DNA of 64,000 nucleotides from Laccaria trichodermophora (GCA_018417955.1 JACTVC010000040.1:1-64000); one strand, 5' to 3'; counted from the stretch's first letter, positions 1-12,934 are shown. Made by a program: numbers and translations. Notes: generated by a model from the sequence alone, not told the origin.

Positions 1-825
1 GTTGCATAATATGATAAAGTGAACACAGATCTGTCGATCTTGATCTTGGACTGAGATTTACGTACATGATCTGGATAATGTAAGTAATTACTAATTATAT
101 CCGCTATGCAAATTCTGGGAGCCCGAGATTTCTGGAACGCCATCACACGACATTTTGGCAGGGAAAAGGATTTACCGTCCCAACAAAACCTTCCCCGTGC
201 CAGAGTCGGGACTTGGTTGGGACGCAACCTCACACTTGGAGAATAAGCGATTCGGATGGAAGTTATCCCAAACAGGAATAGGCACGGAACAGGCCGAAGG
301 TCGTGGGAAGCCATCGCGAGGGTCGATTGGGCCGATTGGGAGTCGAGCTCAGATCTCAGCTCTAAGTATCGCGAGCGAAGCGAATCTGAATCAGCGATGG
401 TGTTGCCAGGCGCGGTGCCTGGGCCCGCGGCGGTTTTCATGAACTTCGTGCCACCAACTCTCTCCACACAGTTCAACCAATTTATTAAACATTTTCCTTC
501 TTCTGAATACTGGTAATAGTGGTATAGCGAGTAGCCAGCGGTGGTTGCCTCTAACCGTAATGTCACAGAACTCTTAGTCTCGTACCAAGACTGTTCATGT
601 TCACATGCGAGGGATTGGTTGAGCCAGACTGAACTCTGATCATGTAAATGGAGTGCATACACAGAATAACTATTGAGTCAAGGCAGTCACGATATGGAAC
701 AGGAGCTGAGCAATGTGATGATGATGATGCTGCCTGAGAGCGGCTTCGTCTTGGCTCCTGCAATTCTATGGAGTAAGTATCTTGGGTATCATCAGTGTAA
801 AGGGTGATGGAAAACTTGCCTCGCC
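1..825. other. No gene recognised
   Basis: Short open frames on both strands show no recognisable domain and no coherent splice pattern. The right end, just below the stop at 826, is probably the 3' UTR of the minus-strand gene that follows. Confidence 0.5.
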
Positions 826-1546
826 TTATGCGACTGGCTGAAGGATACGGTTAAGAATTTGTAACTCAAGCATCGCCCTGTCTCTCCACACCCTCAACAT
901 GGTTTCCTGCAGTTCCTGGTTATTGTCATCTGACTCATGAGATTGCACAGTTTCTTCGGCTTTCTGTTGCGCGATGTTGGCAGAGATGAGCTTATTGAGA
1001 TCTTCGGTGGTTGCCCTCCGGGAAAGATAGTCGGGAATCATTAAACCTCTCTGAGATCATCATCTGCAAAGTTGCAAGAGAAACAGAAAAACGCAGACAC
1101 ACCTGTTGTGGCCGCATCTGTCCATACACCTTCATATCATACCCCTTACTGCGAAAGGTACTGTAAGTGAGTCTGGTACCAGGACCGGGGGGCAAATTTC
1201 CACCAAGGCTACGACGGATGGGCGTGCAAAGTGCCTGCAAGTTTGGCAGGCCCATCTGGCGCCTTTCGCTATCAGTATCACTGCTTGCGAGGGCGTTGGG
1301 CAACTTCAAGTCCAATTTACTTGAGGAGAAAGAGTCAGACCTATGGTTACAGTGGAGAACTGAGGAGAAAGAGTCAGACCTATGGGTTACAGTGGAGGAT
1401 GAGGAAGAGTCGGATGTGTATTCAGATCGGGGGGGAGAAGAGGGGGGCACTTGAAAGTCAAGAGGAGCCTGAAAGCTTCGAAAGTTGAGATAAGGACTAC
1501 GACCGTAGTCTGAAGGACGATTTAAAGACATCATCGTTAAGGTCAA
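826..1546 (-). CDS. Hypothetical Ser-rich protein, 222 aa, two exons
   Basis: Not recognised. Exons are 1546-1103 and 1050-826. The 52-nt intron has GT-AG ends and keeps the frame exactly (148 codons before, 75 after including the stop). The N-terminal two thirds are low complexity and Ser/Pro rich, as in disordered regions. They hold a duplicated block containing HRSDSFSS, encoded by two near-identical copies of about 39 bp at roughly 1322-1400. The C-terminal 70 residues are charged and predicted helical (a segment containing TTEDLNKLISANIAQQKAEE), so a short coiled coil is possible. The Met at 1546 is the first in the frame. A shorter 39-nt intron is an alternative. Confidence 0.5.
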
Positions 1547-2907
1547 TGCACAACCCGGGACTGGGTACCACTGCTGACTCTACCGTACTTATGCCCGGGG
1601 GTAGTACCCGTCATGCGTAAGCCTAGGCTGGACTCGGACATCTATCACATGCCCAAATCAACTTGTGCACGGACCCCATCCAACGAAGACCTGATCCGAC
1701 TCGGAGTCAACAACAACGACTACTATGACAATCTAAGTACATATTTCGCAGAGTCAACTCAATCAGGTTCCGGAGGACGTAGGGACCGAATTAAGAGGTC
1801 AAACGACAGCCGTGTCATGGAGGTCTAACAGATGGTCACAAGTTCGATGTATACTAATAACTTGCCGTTGTGGCCAGTGCTGCGCATGGCAGGTTCGAAT
1901 CCACTTTTTTTTTTCTTTCTCTTTTTTTTTTTTTCAAATTGAACTCCGGCCGTCGACGTCGACGCCACACCAAATTATCTCTACGGTTGACGAGAGTCGT
2001 CTGTCGATGAAATTCTCGGTGATAATCATTGAATACATCAATGTATAGCTAGTCTTCGGAGAGAACGGCATTCTTGGCCAGCATTTTGACCTACAGCTGA
2101 GCTCGAGCCTGAGGCTGACCTTTCCAAATTTTACATTTCCTGTGTCTGCTGCATCATGTGCATGAATGCTGATTTGGACAAAGCTGCACGCGTCGCACCG
2201 TCAATTCACTCAAAAATCGTTCTGCAGACTGCCTCGACCAAATGCGGTCAAAATTAGAACTCAGCCCATTAGCCGAGACCTAGAAAGAATATGGGATATG
2301 ACATCATCGAAGAACTAAGTGGTATGTATTTTTAACACAAGTGCGTCATTATGTCTCATGAATATACAAACGATAAGATAAGCTCTTTTCCCACGGGTAT
2401 AATCTCAAGGGGTACAGAAGTTGAAAAATGCCCATCCATGATTGTTATTACATCAATGGAGGATGCTCAACTACATAATCAGTCGCGGTCGGATGCGGGA
2501 ACGCGTTGCGAGGAAGTTTGCCGAGTGGAACATATATTGGAATATTGCCACCTGAGTCCAAATGTAGTATATCGTTATGAAACTGCTGCCATATCGCAGA
2601 TCTCCGGCGCGTGGAATCTTAACACAAACAATCTCAGATCGCCGTCTCCCAAATCGGTGGTGGGTGTTCGAACCAACGTCACTCATTATTAACGATGGGC
2701 CCGCCGCAGTGCTCGTAGTAGTAAGTTCAATTCATTCAGGCTGACTCCAACTTATTGGCCCTCAGGGATAAGGTGAATTTGAAGTTCCCTGTAGGTTAAC
2801 GTGAATACTCTCGACAAACCTGCCCAAGTTCAAAATCTATAAAGGCTCAGCCAAATGCAACCATCTACCAGTACCAGTGTTGGTCCCATTCCAAGTAGGC
2901 AATCATT
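1547..2907. other. No confident gene; tRNA-like T-arm fragment near 1890
   Basis: Contains a pyrimidine-rich tract at 1903-1935 and a T-arm-like GGTTCGAATCC at about 1892-1902 without a matching acceptor stem. A 113-codon frame at 2351-2692 has no recognisable features and is left uncalled. The last 100 bases before 2908 probably hold the promoter and leader of the next gene. Confidence 0.4.
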
Positions 2908-4214
2908 ATGGATCCTCCAGCCAATGTCGAAGAGCTACCCTTCATAATTCAGCTATTCTTCTCCCTCCGCGGCAGTGCAACGAGACCAGGCGCGCTGATG
3001 GAATGTGATGCAAGCCAATCCAAGCTACAAGTATGGAGGTGGTACGTGGGCTCGACTCCAAGCTTTCCTTGAATGCCCTCTCAGATATTTGCACCAGGCC
3101 AGTGAACCGCCGCAGAGAGCGGATCGCGCCCTCTGATCTGAATGGCCATCGTGCCACTCACCACTTCCAGTTCCCTGGATGCTTTTGTCCTCTCCAGAGT
3201 GGCGGTGGCAGTTTAGGTTTGAACAAAGAAACCGCAATCTACATGCCAACTGGCGGCCCATACAAGAATCAGTGGGTCGCCGCCTGCGCTACCCAGGAAT
3301 GCCTTTACCTTGGTACGTGGAGCGAAACTGTTTTGATATCTTACCTGAACTGCAACCTTGCCGATTCAAGTCCCCTTGGCAATTTTTTACCAGCTGGATG
3401 GGCTGGCCATCAATCATTACAGCCCCAGAAGTAAGTTTTGCGATACACAAATTTCTACCCTTTCAATCCCAACCCTTACTACTATTTTATCATAGTTGTT
3501 GGCGACCATGGTCCCCTCCCCATCCTTCATATCTCTGAGATGCGGGGACCTGTGCTATCTTCGCGCGATGTGAGCCCCGTGGCCCCTACTGAAATCGACT
3601 CGTCAGACGACGGTAGTTCCGAGTCCAAGTTTCATGAATCGGACTTGGACTCGGCGATGCACACTCAGGATTTCGAGTGGCCAGTTCCTCCAAGTCCTAA
3701 GAACAGCATTCATATCCGCCGGCCACTTGGTAACAGCCTTGTCTTTCGATAGGATGATCACTTGCTGAGGGACTTCAGCAGCTCTTCGCGCAGCCAATAT
3801 TGTAGTCTGGAACCAACCTAGAAGTGAACCGCTTACTTTCTTTGCAATGATTCGTGCAATCGATTCAGCCATTCGACCTGGTGTTCCTGTCAAAGACTTT
3901 CTCTCTTTAGCTTCCCTTTGCGAGTGTGGTCTTCTCACCTCCCGTAGGGCCTTTCGCTTCCACGAATGTCAGACTCGTCCCCACAGTGCGTACTGTTACT
4001 TTTTTTAGAACTGGATTTCAAGTAACTGCCTAATATTATAGGTCATCGTCGGATCGGGCCCCAGCTAACTGTGGCAGAAGTTCTGACCAGGGTAGACTCT
4101 GTTCTAAATCCCGGTGTCCCTATTGAAGAATTTTTACATATCGTTGCTCAATGTGCTTGCGGCATGCTTGTCACGCGCCGGTTGTTCTTTGCGCATGCAT
4201 GCCAAGCATTCTGA
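2908..4214 (+). CDS. Hypothetical protein with duplicated CxCG-HxC motif, 326 aa, seven exons
   Basis: No single open frame reveals this gene. It appears when seven exons are joined: 2908-2974, 3015-3101, 3171-3430, 3496-3569, 3617-3729, 3779-3985 and 4042-4214, all phase-consistent. Introns run 40-69 nt. The last two exons encode two copies of one module: a stretch like DSxxxPGVPxxxFL, then C-x-C-G-x(10)-H-x-C (CECG...FHEC and CACG...AHAC), with identical spacing. That spacing suggests two small zinc-binding sites. The N-terminal half is aromatic and basic, with no domain I can name. Exons from 3171 on are well supported. The first two exons, especially the 40-nt intron at 2975-3014 and the 69-nt intron with a weak donor at 3102, are less certain. 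Function unknown. Confidence 0.55.
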
Positions 4215-5893
4215 AGGATTTGGCAGGCAGTGTCGCGTAGCTTGGTTCAATATTTCTAAGCCATTTGTTGCTGAGAATCTGAAGGGAAGATAATTCGGTA
4301 TACAGTTTTCATATAACCTGAGTAACATTGACCTCCTATGACATACCGACCAATGATGGCGGTAAGACCCTTTATCAAAGCATACAAAAAACTACACTGG
4401 CTGCGCATAGTACAGGATGTAAGACAACTTCAAATCATGAGGGAGGGCTTAGCCTTACTGCGACTTTTCATCTGTTTTCGGGTGTCCTTCTGCCCGCACT
4501 CCGATCCAAGTGAGACAATATGACGCATCAGCGTCAAAAGTTCCCCGGAGTGTAGCAGAGAAAGAACCTCACGACGTCATTGAATTCAATGCAGTATGAT
4601 AGTCATTTTCGCGTCACACATCGCGCATAACGGCATATGTAATTGTGTTTAGACGCTCCAGTTGTGTGTCCGAGTCGGAAGCCGGTTGTTCCTCATTGGG
4701 ACCGCTGGCCAGTATCCTCTCTATCCTCTACCACTGCATGATCTATCAGCATGATTTACCACATCTAACAGCATAACTCTCCAACGAACTGCCGCGCAGT
4801 TCGCTCCTCGCACGCGAGTGGATCTGTCTGAAGCTGCTCGGGCCAGTGCGAACGACCCAAAAGAAGATCCGAAGCGGGGCGTCACAGCGGTGATGCCGCC
4901 GCCCAAGAAACATCATGTCTCTGAAGCACGGCCCATAGGAAGCGCCGACCCGAACCAAGGGCACCCAAGCCAAAGGAGGGACGGAAGAACGGTAGATAAG
5001 TAGAGCCGCTGCCAGGGCATACCAGCAAGCCGTAGGAGAGGCGGATTCGGAGAGGATGTATATCATAAAGGAAGACTGGAGAAGGCACCCATGGCAAAGC
5101 CAAAGGGCGCCTAAGACAGCCCAAGATCCATTAGCGACAAATTAGCGTCGACATTGAAAATGGAGGTTATCCTCGGAGTCCTGCTGACGAAATGATGATT
5201 CAACAAATTACATGCCATCACTCGGTCCCTTAACAATTAAACAAGTTCAACATTTTCTCACAGGTTTGGGGCGCCATCATGATCGTCCCCCAGCTACTAG
5301 ATACTCCGAGTCCCAGTCAATCTAGTTCAAGTTTGCGCGTCTCGGCTTAGCCGAACGGGCTATCCATCCGACTACTAAGCAGGCCTCAGGCCGAGTCACT
5401 GTTCATTCTCCCCACAAATACCTTGTCTAGGCTCTGCACGTCAAGTCGGCTTTGCCGAACGCGCGTGAAGTGGTTTTCCTCACCTTCCGCCGCCACACTC
5501 AGTGCCCTTCTATTTTGTGCCTGTTTGATCTTCTCCAGAACGCTCAGGCTGCCTCTCTTGCGTCTCGGCTTTGCCGAACGTGAATTCTGAATCTCTCAAA
5601 TTCGCCACTATCCTTCAAGAATCACATCTCATTTTGCTGTGCGCTGTCCTCACACCCTCTCAGCTTCCAACATTTTGCCTTCTCTCTCTGCGCCTTTTGG
5701 ATTCACCCAACGTGACTCGGTCCTTGCACACCTATCGCTCAGCCTCTCCTCAGCATAGGCTTCGTTTCAGCTTTTACAAACGTTGATTCTTACTGTTTGC
5801 CGAACGTTCTTTCGCCCTTCCTCCTCTTTCCACGCCTCGCTGGAACTCTGACCAATTTCTATCTTGTTGTGACTTCGGGGATTATCAATTGAA
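4215..5893. other. Long non-coding stretch upstream of the 5.9 kb gene
   Basis: I see no convincing gene. Short frames near 4328-4523, 4721-5124 and 5571-5786 lack domain signals and splice logic. The right half (5339-5890) is C/T-rich, as in a fungal promoter and 5' leader, and holds the small hairpin repeats listed separately. Confidence 0.5.
5342..5806. repeat. Dispersed 13-bp hairpin motif TCGGCTTTGCCGA
   Basis: TCGGCTTAGCCGA at 5342-5354 and TCGGCTTTGCCGA at 5446-5458 and 5565-5577 each form a 5-bp stem with a 3-nt loop. All are followed by ACG. A partial copy (TTTGCCGAACG) lies at 5796-5806. All four sit in the presumed leader or promoter of the gene starting at 5894. Confidence 0.55.
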
Positions 5894-8791
5894 ATGCCGT
5901 AAGTACACCATTTGTAAAGCGTCGTGATTTGGAACTTATGACTCATGCAAATAGTAAACGCGAGTTCTGGAGAGGTCTTTTCTGGCAGGAGGGCGGATTA
6001 TCTCAGCAGAAAGTGCCATCGTGCGCTAACGAGTCCATGTAAACAGTTTCGCTGAATGTCATTGACAAAAACATCTGACATTTGAGCCAGGCCGCTTGAC
6101 CGCTCCCGTGGTCGACTAATTCACGAGTCTGGTGTGGATTACTATTCGCCAAATTGCTCACGGACAATTCAAGTTCCAAAAGAAACAAACCCCAATGAGC
6201 ATCAGTTTCCTCCGAATTTGGCATGGAAAGACTTTACAGAGCCAAGATGGTGGACAGACACTCATGGCTGGCTTGCCTTTGTTCCTCGCGAACCAATGTT
6301 GGTTGGTTTTCCTTTCGATCGCCTATCTCGCCTGCCACAAGCTTTTACTTCAACATTGGAAGGAAAATATAAACTGCCGCGAGAAATTGTTGCTTCTTGG
6401 GAAAGGCTAGATCTCGATTTGCTCCATGCCACCCGAAGACTCCTTGGAGCTTACCAAATTGCAGCAATCGCTCCATATTCTCCTTGGGCCAAGGGTTATC
6501 GGGAATCTTACAAACAACCCCATTCTATCAAAAAGGCTGCAATGCTTTCCCGAGATTGGTTTTTTGTTTGGATGGGTTTGCTATCCTATGCGGTGGCTCG
6601 GGCGGAGTTCTCGCTGGAGGCACAGAAAGATTATCGACAGCGGTGCGAAGACCAAGGAAAAGATGCCATTCTTGGAGTGCCTGACTGGCGATCATTTCTG
6701 AAAGAGCGAAGCCTTGATTGCCCGAATGAAATTTTCTTTGATTCTACCTGGGTGGATGCCATCTCTGCTTCGACTGTCTGTGACTTTTCAATTAATAATC
6801 CTCGGGCGGGGATCTTCCTTAAGCTACCCAATCAGGGACCTTCTTTTTATCAGCCTTCGATTCGGTGGTTCTGTCAGAGAGGAATACCAGTCTGGTATAG
6901 ATGGGGTCCTGAAGAAGATGAATTAGCCGAGCAAAATGAATTCTATCGAGGTCTGGCGCCGTTAACAGACAATCTGGGAATTCCATCCCTGTTCACCAAC
7001 CCGCGACATGCCATTACGCTCGCCTCTGCGAACACTTCACCTGCAAGATCGTCTGGTTCAAAGTCATGGCAGCAGTACTTTGCGGACCTTGAAAAAGAAA
7101 ACCTTGAACGAGCAAAGGTGGAGTCTCCTAAAGACCGTGAGAGGCGACTGAACCGTGAGCGCCAACCACCAACCCGGAGTGCCAGGGTGATTGAGTGGGT
7201 TGAGCCTATAAATGGCGGAAACCAGCTCATTCCTGAGGAAAAAACAGTGGCAGAGCGGGTCGACATTCTGGAGATGTATGAAGATAAGTACAAACGATAT
7301 GATTCATTCAACAATACATGGCATATCTGCGAAGAGTTTGGAGCCAACCAACCATCTACCTGGCAGGAGCTGGAGGACCACCGAATGTTCCTTGGTCACT
7401 ACACCAACGAGGAGAGAGAGGAGATGGAACAGATGAGGTTAACAGATGAACCCCCTCTCATTTTAAATACTCCCCTCCGTGCCCCCACTCCACCCATAAA
7501 TCCTGAGCCCTACGTTGCGACAGATCTTCCTTCTGATCATTTTCAAGCTGTCAGCAACCTGCGTCAGACATCATCGCTGGAGCTGTTGCAAATTGGTGTC
7601 TGTGAGACGTTGTACGAACATTATGGATTGATTCGTCCAGTTCCCATCCCACAATCACTCTCTGAATTCTCTGAGAAAGATGGACAACGCTTTGGCCGCT
7701 GGCTTGGTTTGGACACAGATGGCAAGCCAGAAGTGCGCCGACAATTTGAGGCGTCCGATATGGCCCGGCTTTCTTTGCAGTTCGTCAAACTATTGATAGC
7801 TGGCAAACGTCCGTCAAGTGACTGTTGGGATCTTTCACCGAGTAACCGCGAGTCATTGGTGTTTTCCAAGCGACTAAAATCGGTGTCATTATCTTTTTTT
7901 GAACAGATTCAAGCCAACCACCGTTGGATCTTTGTTTTCGACTTCAAGAGTGAGGCGACCGTGCATTGGAAGCTCGCGGTGACTACTGCTGCTGATGTAC
8001 TTCTGGTCTGCAGACTTGATCCACATTATAGGGAGGCTGATATTGCCCGCTTTTTGATAGAGCGTGGGGTGCCTTTCCGTACACTGGTATGGAAAAGTAT
8101 CATGTCTAACCCCCCCCCTAGTATGCCCACCATCTATCAGCTTCCTTCTCGTGGCCCCGGTTATGTTTTTAGCAAGCGCGACTTTGATAGTTACATTCAT
8201 CTCCGAGAGATTCTGGTCCGTCAACCACGTATCCGTGCAGCTTTGCTTCGAGGGGGGATGTCATGGCGGTTAGTCATTGGCTTTATGCATGCTGACAAGG
8301 TATTGGGTGGTCCTGTGGGTGGTGGTCCCATGCGAGAAGTTCATCACCCTTCTGGGAATATGCTTGTCGACGACGACCTAACAGATTTGGAACTGGACTT
8401 GTTGTGCGGTACATACATTTGTTACACAGGTACGTAATTATACATCGAGCGGGTCAGCCGCTGAAGATCATTCTCCTTTCCAGGGGAAGGTCCCGTCGTA
8501 GCATACAAATCTTGGTTTCCACCAGCTATTTTATTTGAGAAAAGGGACTGCGCGGAAAACTATGGCCGATGGACTGAGTACCGGGAAGCCAGATATAGGC
8601 GTCGTCTATTGGATATAGAGCAACATGGAGCTCAACCAGAGCCTGTGTCAAGATGGCGGGACCAGTTGAGGGGTTTCAAAGAGACGCGCTCCCTCAATCA
8701 AAACATGGAAAAGCTGGCACTTAACTTCTTGAACGAGCATCATCCTGACATGGCACACCTCACATGTGAATGGATTTCAAAAGAAAGATAA
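5894..8791 (+). CDS. Large Agaricomycete orphan-family protein, 911 aa, four exons
   Basis: Function unknown. I recognise the family as one common in Agaricomycete genomes. Exons are 5894-5898, 5955-6038, 6091-8429 and 8484-8791, with introns of 56, 52 and 54 nt, all in phase. The first exon holds only ATGCC, followed by a GTAAGT donor. Without it the frame would have no ATG start, because the long frame opens with GTG at 6134. Landmarks include DFTEPRWWTD near the N-terminus, a charged middle (about residues 320-400) with an RRLNRERQPPTRSARVIEWV segment, VAxFLxERGVPFRTL-like and YVFSKRDFDSYIHLRE-like blocks, AALLRGGMSWRL, then a segment with LELDLLCGTYICYTG crossing the last intron. No signal peptide or membrane span is visible. 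I cannot assign a reaction. Confidence 0.8.
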
Positions 8792-11491
8792 GGACACTGA
8801 GTACCGTATTTTAGATCTTGCAATTGATTTGTTTTCGTGGCCTATATTGTTTTGTTTTGTTATAAGTTCTTCAAGCCAATTTAGAGACGTGCAGGCAGGC
8901 TCAATTGATCCAAAGCAAGTTACTTGGCATCTCCTCAAGTTGACAACAGTTCATTCATTAGTTCCCCGGGGGTTGCCTGTCTGAAAGATTGCATTTGCGA
9001 GTGACCGTTCCAGACGACGTCAGTGATTGCGACAACATCTTGCGGAGATGTGCCTCATGTAACGGTAGGAATGATATCGGATGTGGGGATGTCAACTTCA
9101 ATGTTAACTTGGCACCTTTGTCAGTTTTGAGAGATTTCCCACTCATCTCCTTCCGGAGAAAGGGGGCGATTGCGAAGACAAATGAAGGTGGCTCTGGCAC
9201 CGATCCGAGTAAAATGTCCGATTCCGTGAACTTTTTGCCCTGAAATGTAGCGAGGAACGAGTGAAGGATCAGGGCGCGACAGTGTAGGTAGAAATCACAC
9301 ACTCTCTTCCAACCACAACAGTCGCCGGCCCTCTTTCTTTTCCCCACCCGCCAGTCCCTGAAAACTCTATCGGCATCAGCCTGACAAGCTCCCGCTCGCT
9401 TCCCGCGCAGGAGGACTCCTCTGCTCCAGAGCAAGACACGCAGTGCGAGGGTGAGTTTATCCCACGCACCCTCGCGTTTTTGCCCTCAGGTTGGATCACT
9501 CTGTCAATCGCTACGCAAATCGTATCTCTCTCTGTGTGTGCAAGGAAATTACTGCTACTCTATCTACCTAATTACTTGTCTCCCCACGCACGTAATGTGC
9601 TTGCCCGTACCCTAGAGGCCCTCAGCCTAATACAAAGACGCGCTTCGATAGAGCGTTCCTTGGCGTATATGGGCCCACTCACCAGACGATCTTCGATCTA
9701 CCGCCAAAAGCGTACTTGCTGCTAGGCCTGATGCTGGTGTCGTTGCCATAATTGTTCCTTATCAAGTAACACGCAGAGGCGGTACCTCTCCGCCATCTAA
9801 CAGGGCGGTCCATCGTCGAGCTCATACTGGTTGCTGCAACTGTCTGACCTAAGCCGACGTTCACCAGTATCCTAAGTATTCGCGCACGGCGGGAGACTCG
9901 GGTGCAGGAATTGAAAACCTTTGGAGTGACTCTTTTTTATTAGCAAAGGACCCGCTTTGGTGGCTCGACTTCCACAATCGACGCATCCCGGGCCGCGTCC
10001 ACTTCGGCCACATCCAATCCTCCTACCACCGTCCCATCCAAGTTCCATCTCCCCCTCGCTATCATCAAACACCCACCTCCATTGCCCGCTTTCCCCCAGA
10101 CTGACGAGTCGGACGCTTCATGCTCAACATCCTCGAATTACGCTCATCTGCACTTGCACCACTTGCTCCATAAACTTCATACGGAACTTACACCTCCCGG
10201 GACCGTCACGCGTCACGTTTGTGACTTTCGTTGTGGATTTCCAAAGCAAAATACTCTGCTCTTGAACTTCTGCAGGTTTCGTAATACCAAGTCAGAAGTT
10301 AAGGCCTTAAGGTCCTAATCCGCTCTTGTTGGAAACGCTCGGCAGTGATTGGCACACCCAGATATCATATGGCTGAAGCCGAAAGAGTGCAAACACTGAC
10401 AAGTGTGCATGCCTCAGCTGGTCTTACTACGGAATGGATGACCCGATGCAAGCTATCTATCATAATGTCTTCCTCGGTCACTGGCAACTCTCGACTTTTT
10501 GACTCTTTAGTAGCCTCTTTTTCCCTTTACGATTGTTGCGGTATATTCAGCGCCTCGGATAGCCTCGCAAGTTGAAGAATCCCGATGAACCATGTTCGTG
10601 TGCTCTCTTTCTTATCATCATCTTTAACTTCAATCCATAAAGTGATAAAATTTTTAATTTACTTAGGCTGTGCTAGCGGCGGTTCTGAACTGCTCTTCCC
10701 GGCGGTTTCGAACTGGAAACTGACAGGAGGCTTGACTCGGAGTCAACGCAGCAAACTCTTGGTCGCCGCAGTACGTCAGATAAACAAGATTTCGCTCATT
10801 GCAGTCGGAGAGACATCACCCTTTGCTCAAGTACCATCATCCTCTTCTCTTGCCAATATCAGTCTCAAATGTTCCCCCGACCAGGTCGTCAATTCCAAAC
10901 TAGAAGTCCACATATCATCGTTTATGATCTTCACACACCTACTGTACAAGCCACCATCATTGTCAGTTATGCCAACATCGGAAGAGCCTATGGAGTACGT
11001 GAACATTGTTCCGTCAATTTAACAGGTGGAGAGATAACGAAAACTACCGTTCCCACCTATTGCAGCATCGAATTTCAAATGGCATGACGCTCGAAGAAAT
11101 CAATCAATGGGTTCTCTTGCCTCGATCTCCTCAAAGCTTTTCTGGACCACCCTCCCCAAGCTCAATGTGATATTGCTACTCGTTCTCTCAGTTTCGATTT
11201 CGCTGATAATTGTTAATATAGCTTTGCCGTTTTGTCTGGAATCGTGGCAGACAGTCCCGAACGAAGTATTGGTCAAGCGGAATTAATTAGTCGCGTCCAC
11301 TCAGGCTAGTATTGGCTGACTCAGTCTCCATTGAATGGGATTTGTTCGAACCGCAGTTCTTCCTGCGCAGCATTTTGATTGATTTGAACCGTAGTATCTA
11401 GTCATTTTGTGTCATTGAATCTCTATAAAGTGCGAAGTGGTGTGCAGGGGTTTTAAGTTCCCACCTTCTTTGCACAATTCGTCCCCTCACA
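8792..11491. other. No confident gene; possible gene remnants
   Basis: The start is the 3' UTR of the preceding gene. A 158-codon minus-strand frame at 8958-9434 has no recognisable domain. A stretch at about 10869-11087 (+) encodes plausible protein (RSPHIIVYDLHTPTVQATII) but no consistent gene could be built around it. The region has no long intact frames and looks partly like eroded coding sequence. The last 100 bases are the promoter of the DUF6698 gene. Confidence 0.4.
11423..11429 (+). promoter_or_regulatory. Candidate TATA box of the DUF6698 gene
   Basis: CTATAAAG lies about 65 nt upstream of the ATG at 11492, followed by a pyrimidine-rich leader. Position and sequence fit a fungal TATA element. 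No other promoter data are available. Confidence 0.4.
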
Positions 11492-12934
11492 ATGTCTACC
11501 CCAGCAACCTTTTCAGCAGAAGATCGGCCATACGCTCTCCAATTGGGTCCTAGAAAGAAACCGTCAGCCCTATCTCAATGTGAACAAGTGAGAATTTTGA
11601 ATATGGTTTTTTCTAGGAGTGGGGCAGACCCCCTTGTTCATTATGGACGCCATTTTGGACGAACGGTCCACACCTTGTGTAATATCCACGCATTAATCAA
11701 TAATGGAATACTAAGACTAGGAGAGTTGGCGGATCGCCCAGAGGAATCTTTCAGCGCCGAGTAATGTCATTCATCTCGGTCCATTGAATCCGCATTCACT
11801 CTGCAATACAGGGAGAGGCACGAGCACAAGATATTTTTGACTTTGCTCGAGTCAGTTCCAGGTCTGGAAGAGCGATTGGTAGCCGGTTCCGACGACGAAG
11901 CCGGAATTGTGGCAGAGCTTGTAAGTTGCGTGTCCATTCAATCGGCCTTCTTCCTTGATCAATAATGATGTTCTAAAGCTTCGAAAGGGCGCCTCGGGTG
12001 CTCGAGGCGATGATACCAAGAGCCTGAAGGGTGCTGTTCTAGAGTGGATCGCTCCAAAAGGTCAAGCTATTAGTCCTCCCCTTTCACGCAATGTGAAAGT
12101 TGACCGCGGGTTTAACCACGAGCTCACAGGGGCGCTTTTGTGCCCTACAAACTTGAACTGGTCTGATCTCGAGTGAGTGTTTCTTTTTCGAGTGAATGGC
12201 CACCCCGCTTTGCTTATATCCTTTCCATCTGAGAACAAAGAATAAACTGCGAAGCGGAGAATTAGTTGTCAGCGGAGATCAATGGCCAATCTTCCTATAT
12301 GCCGGCTATAAATACGACCCCACAGATCCCTGGAGAGGTCTGCTTCGTAGCTCCATTTTGACACGCGTATGCTTCTTACTCTTTCCAAATTTGGCGTTCA
12401 CTTATTCGTTGTTTTGAAGGCATTTAAATATGTATTTACCTCACCCAGTTCTGTCGACAAAGAACCAAAGGCTACGAGGTCCGGAAATGCCCGTCTTCAT
12501 GGCATGAGGTGTGTCACTCCAGGATCGATTGCCTATATTGCTACTCAGGTCTGTTCAAATCAAATATACCAACTCTTTTCAATTACAATATCAAAAAACT
12601 TGACTCACAGGTGCGCTTTGCCCTGACTTCATCTCCGGTCTTTTCTCGCACAGACACCGTGACGGACACCGAAAGGTTTTACACCAGCATTCTCGAATTG
12701 CTTGAGGACCCTTACGAAAGTCAGGAAGTTCATGATCTCTATGTTTGGTGGAACAGGTACGTACTACTTCAAGTTCACAGTCCAGGTGGGCTCATCGGAG
12801 TGCATAGGCAGGTGTTCCCTTCCTACTCCGCTGCGCAGCGGACCATTGCAAAAGACAGCGCGTTGGCTAAAATCAGGGAGAAGCGCGCCATGATGCGAGC
12901 TCGAAATGAGGCTGGTCCCTCATCAAATACTTAA
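11492..12934 (+). CDS. DUF6698 family protein, 368 aa, seven exons
   Basis: Exons 11492-11760, 11812-11920, 11979-12172, 12234-12366, 12420-12548, 12611-12756 and 12808-12934 join in phase; introns are 51-62 nt. The spliced protein shows the DUF6698 hallmarks in order: GALLCP, LRSGELVVSGDQWPIFLY, YDPTDPWRGLLRS, then YVFTSPSSVDKEPKATRSGN, RLHGM, TPGSIAYIATQVRFAL, FSRTDTVTDTERFY, LLEDP, WWNRQVFPSYS. The family is abundant in Agaricomycetes and of unknown function. The first 120 residues are a variable N-terminal extension. The last residues are basic and helical (KIREKRAMMRARNE). The gene looks intact. Confidence 0.85.

Noticed and set aside
1861..1935. tRNA gene suggested by GGTTCGAATCC and a downstream T tract
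   Set aside because: The T-stem does not pair beyond two bases and no acceptor or anticodon stem could be built upstream.
2660..2690. Second tRNA-like GTTCGAACCA
   Set aside because: Stem pairing fails and there is no A box at a suitable distance.
8958..9434. 158-codon minus-strand open frame
   Set aside because: Unusual composition, no domain, no splice context; likely chance.
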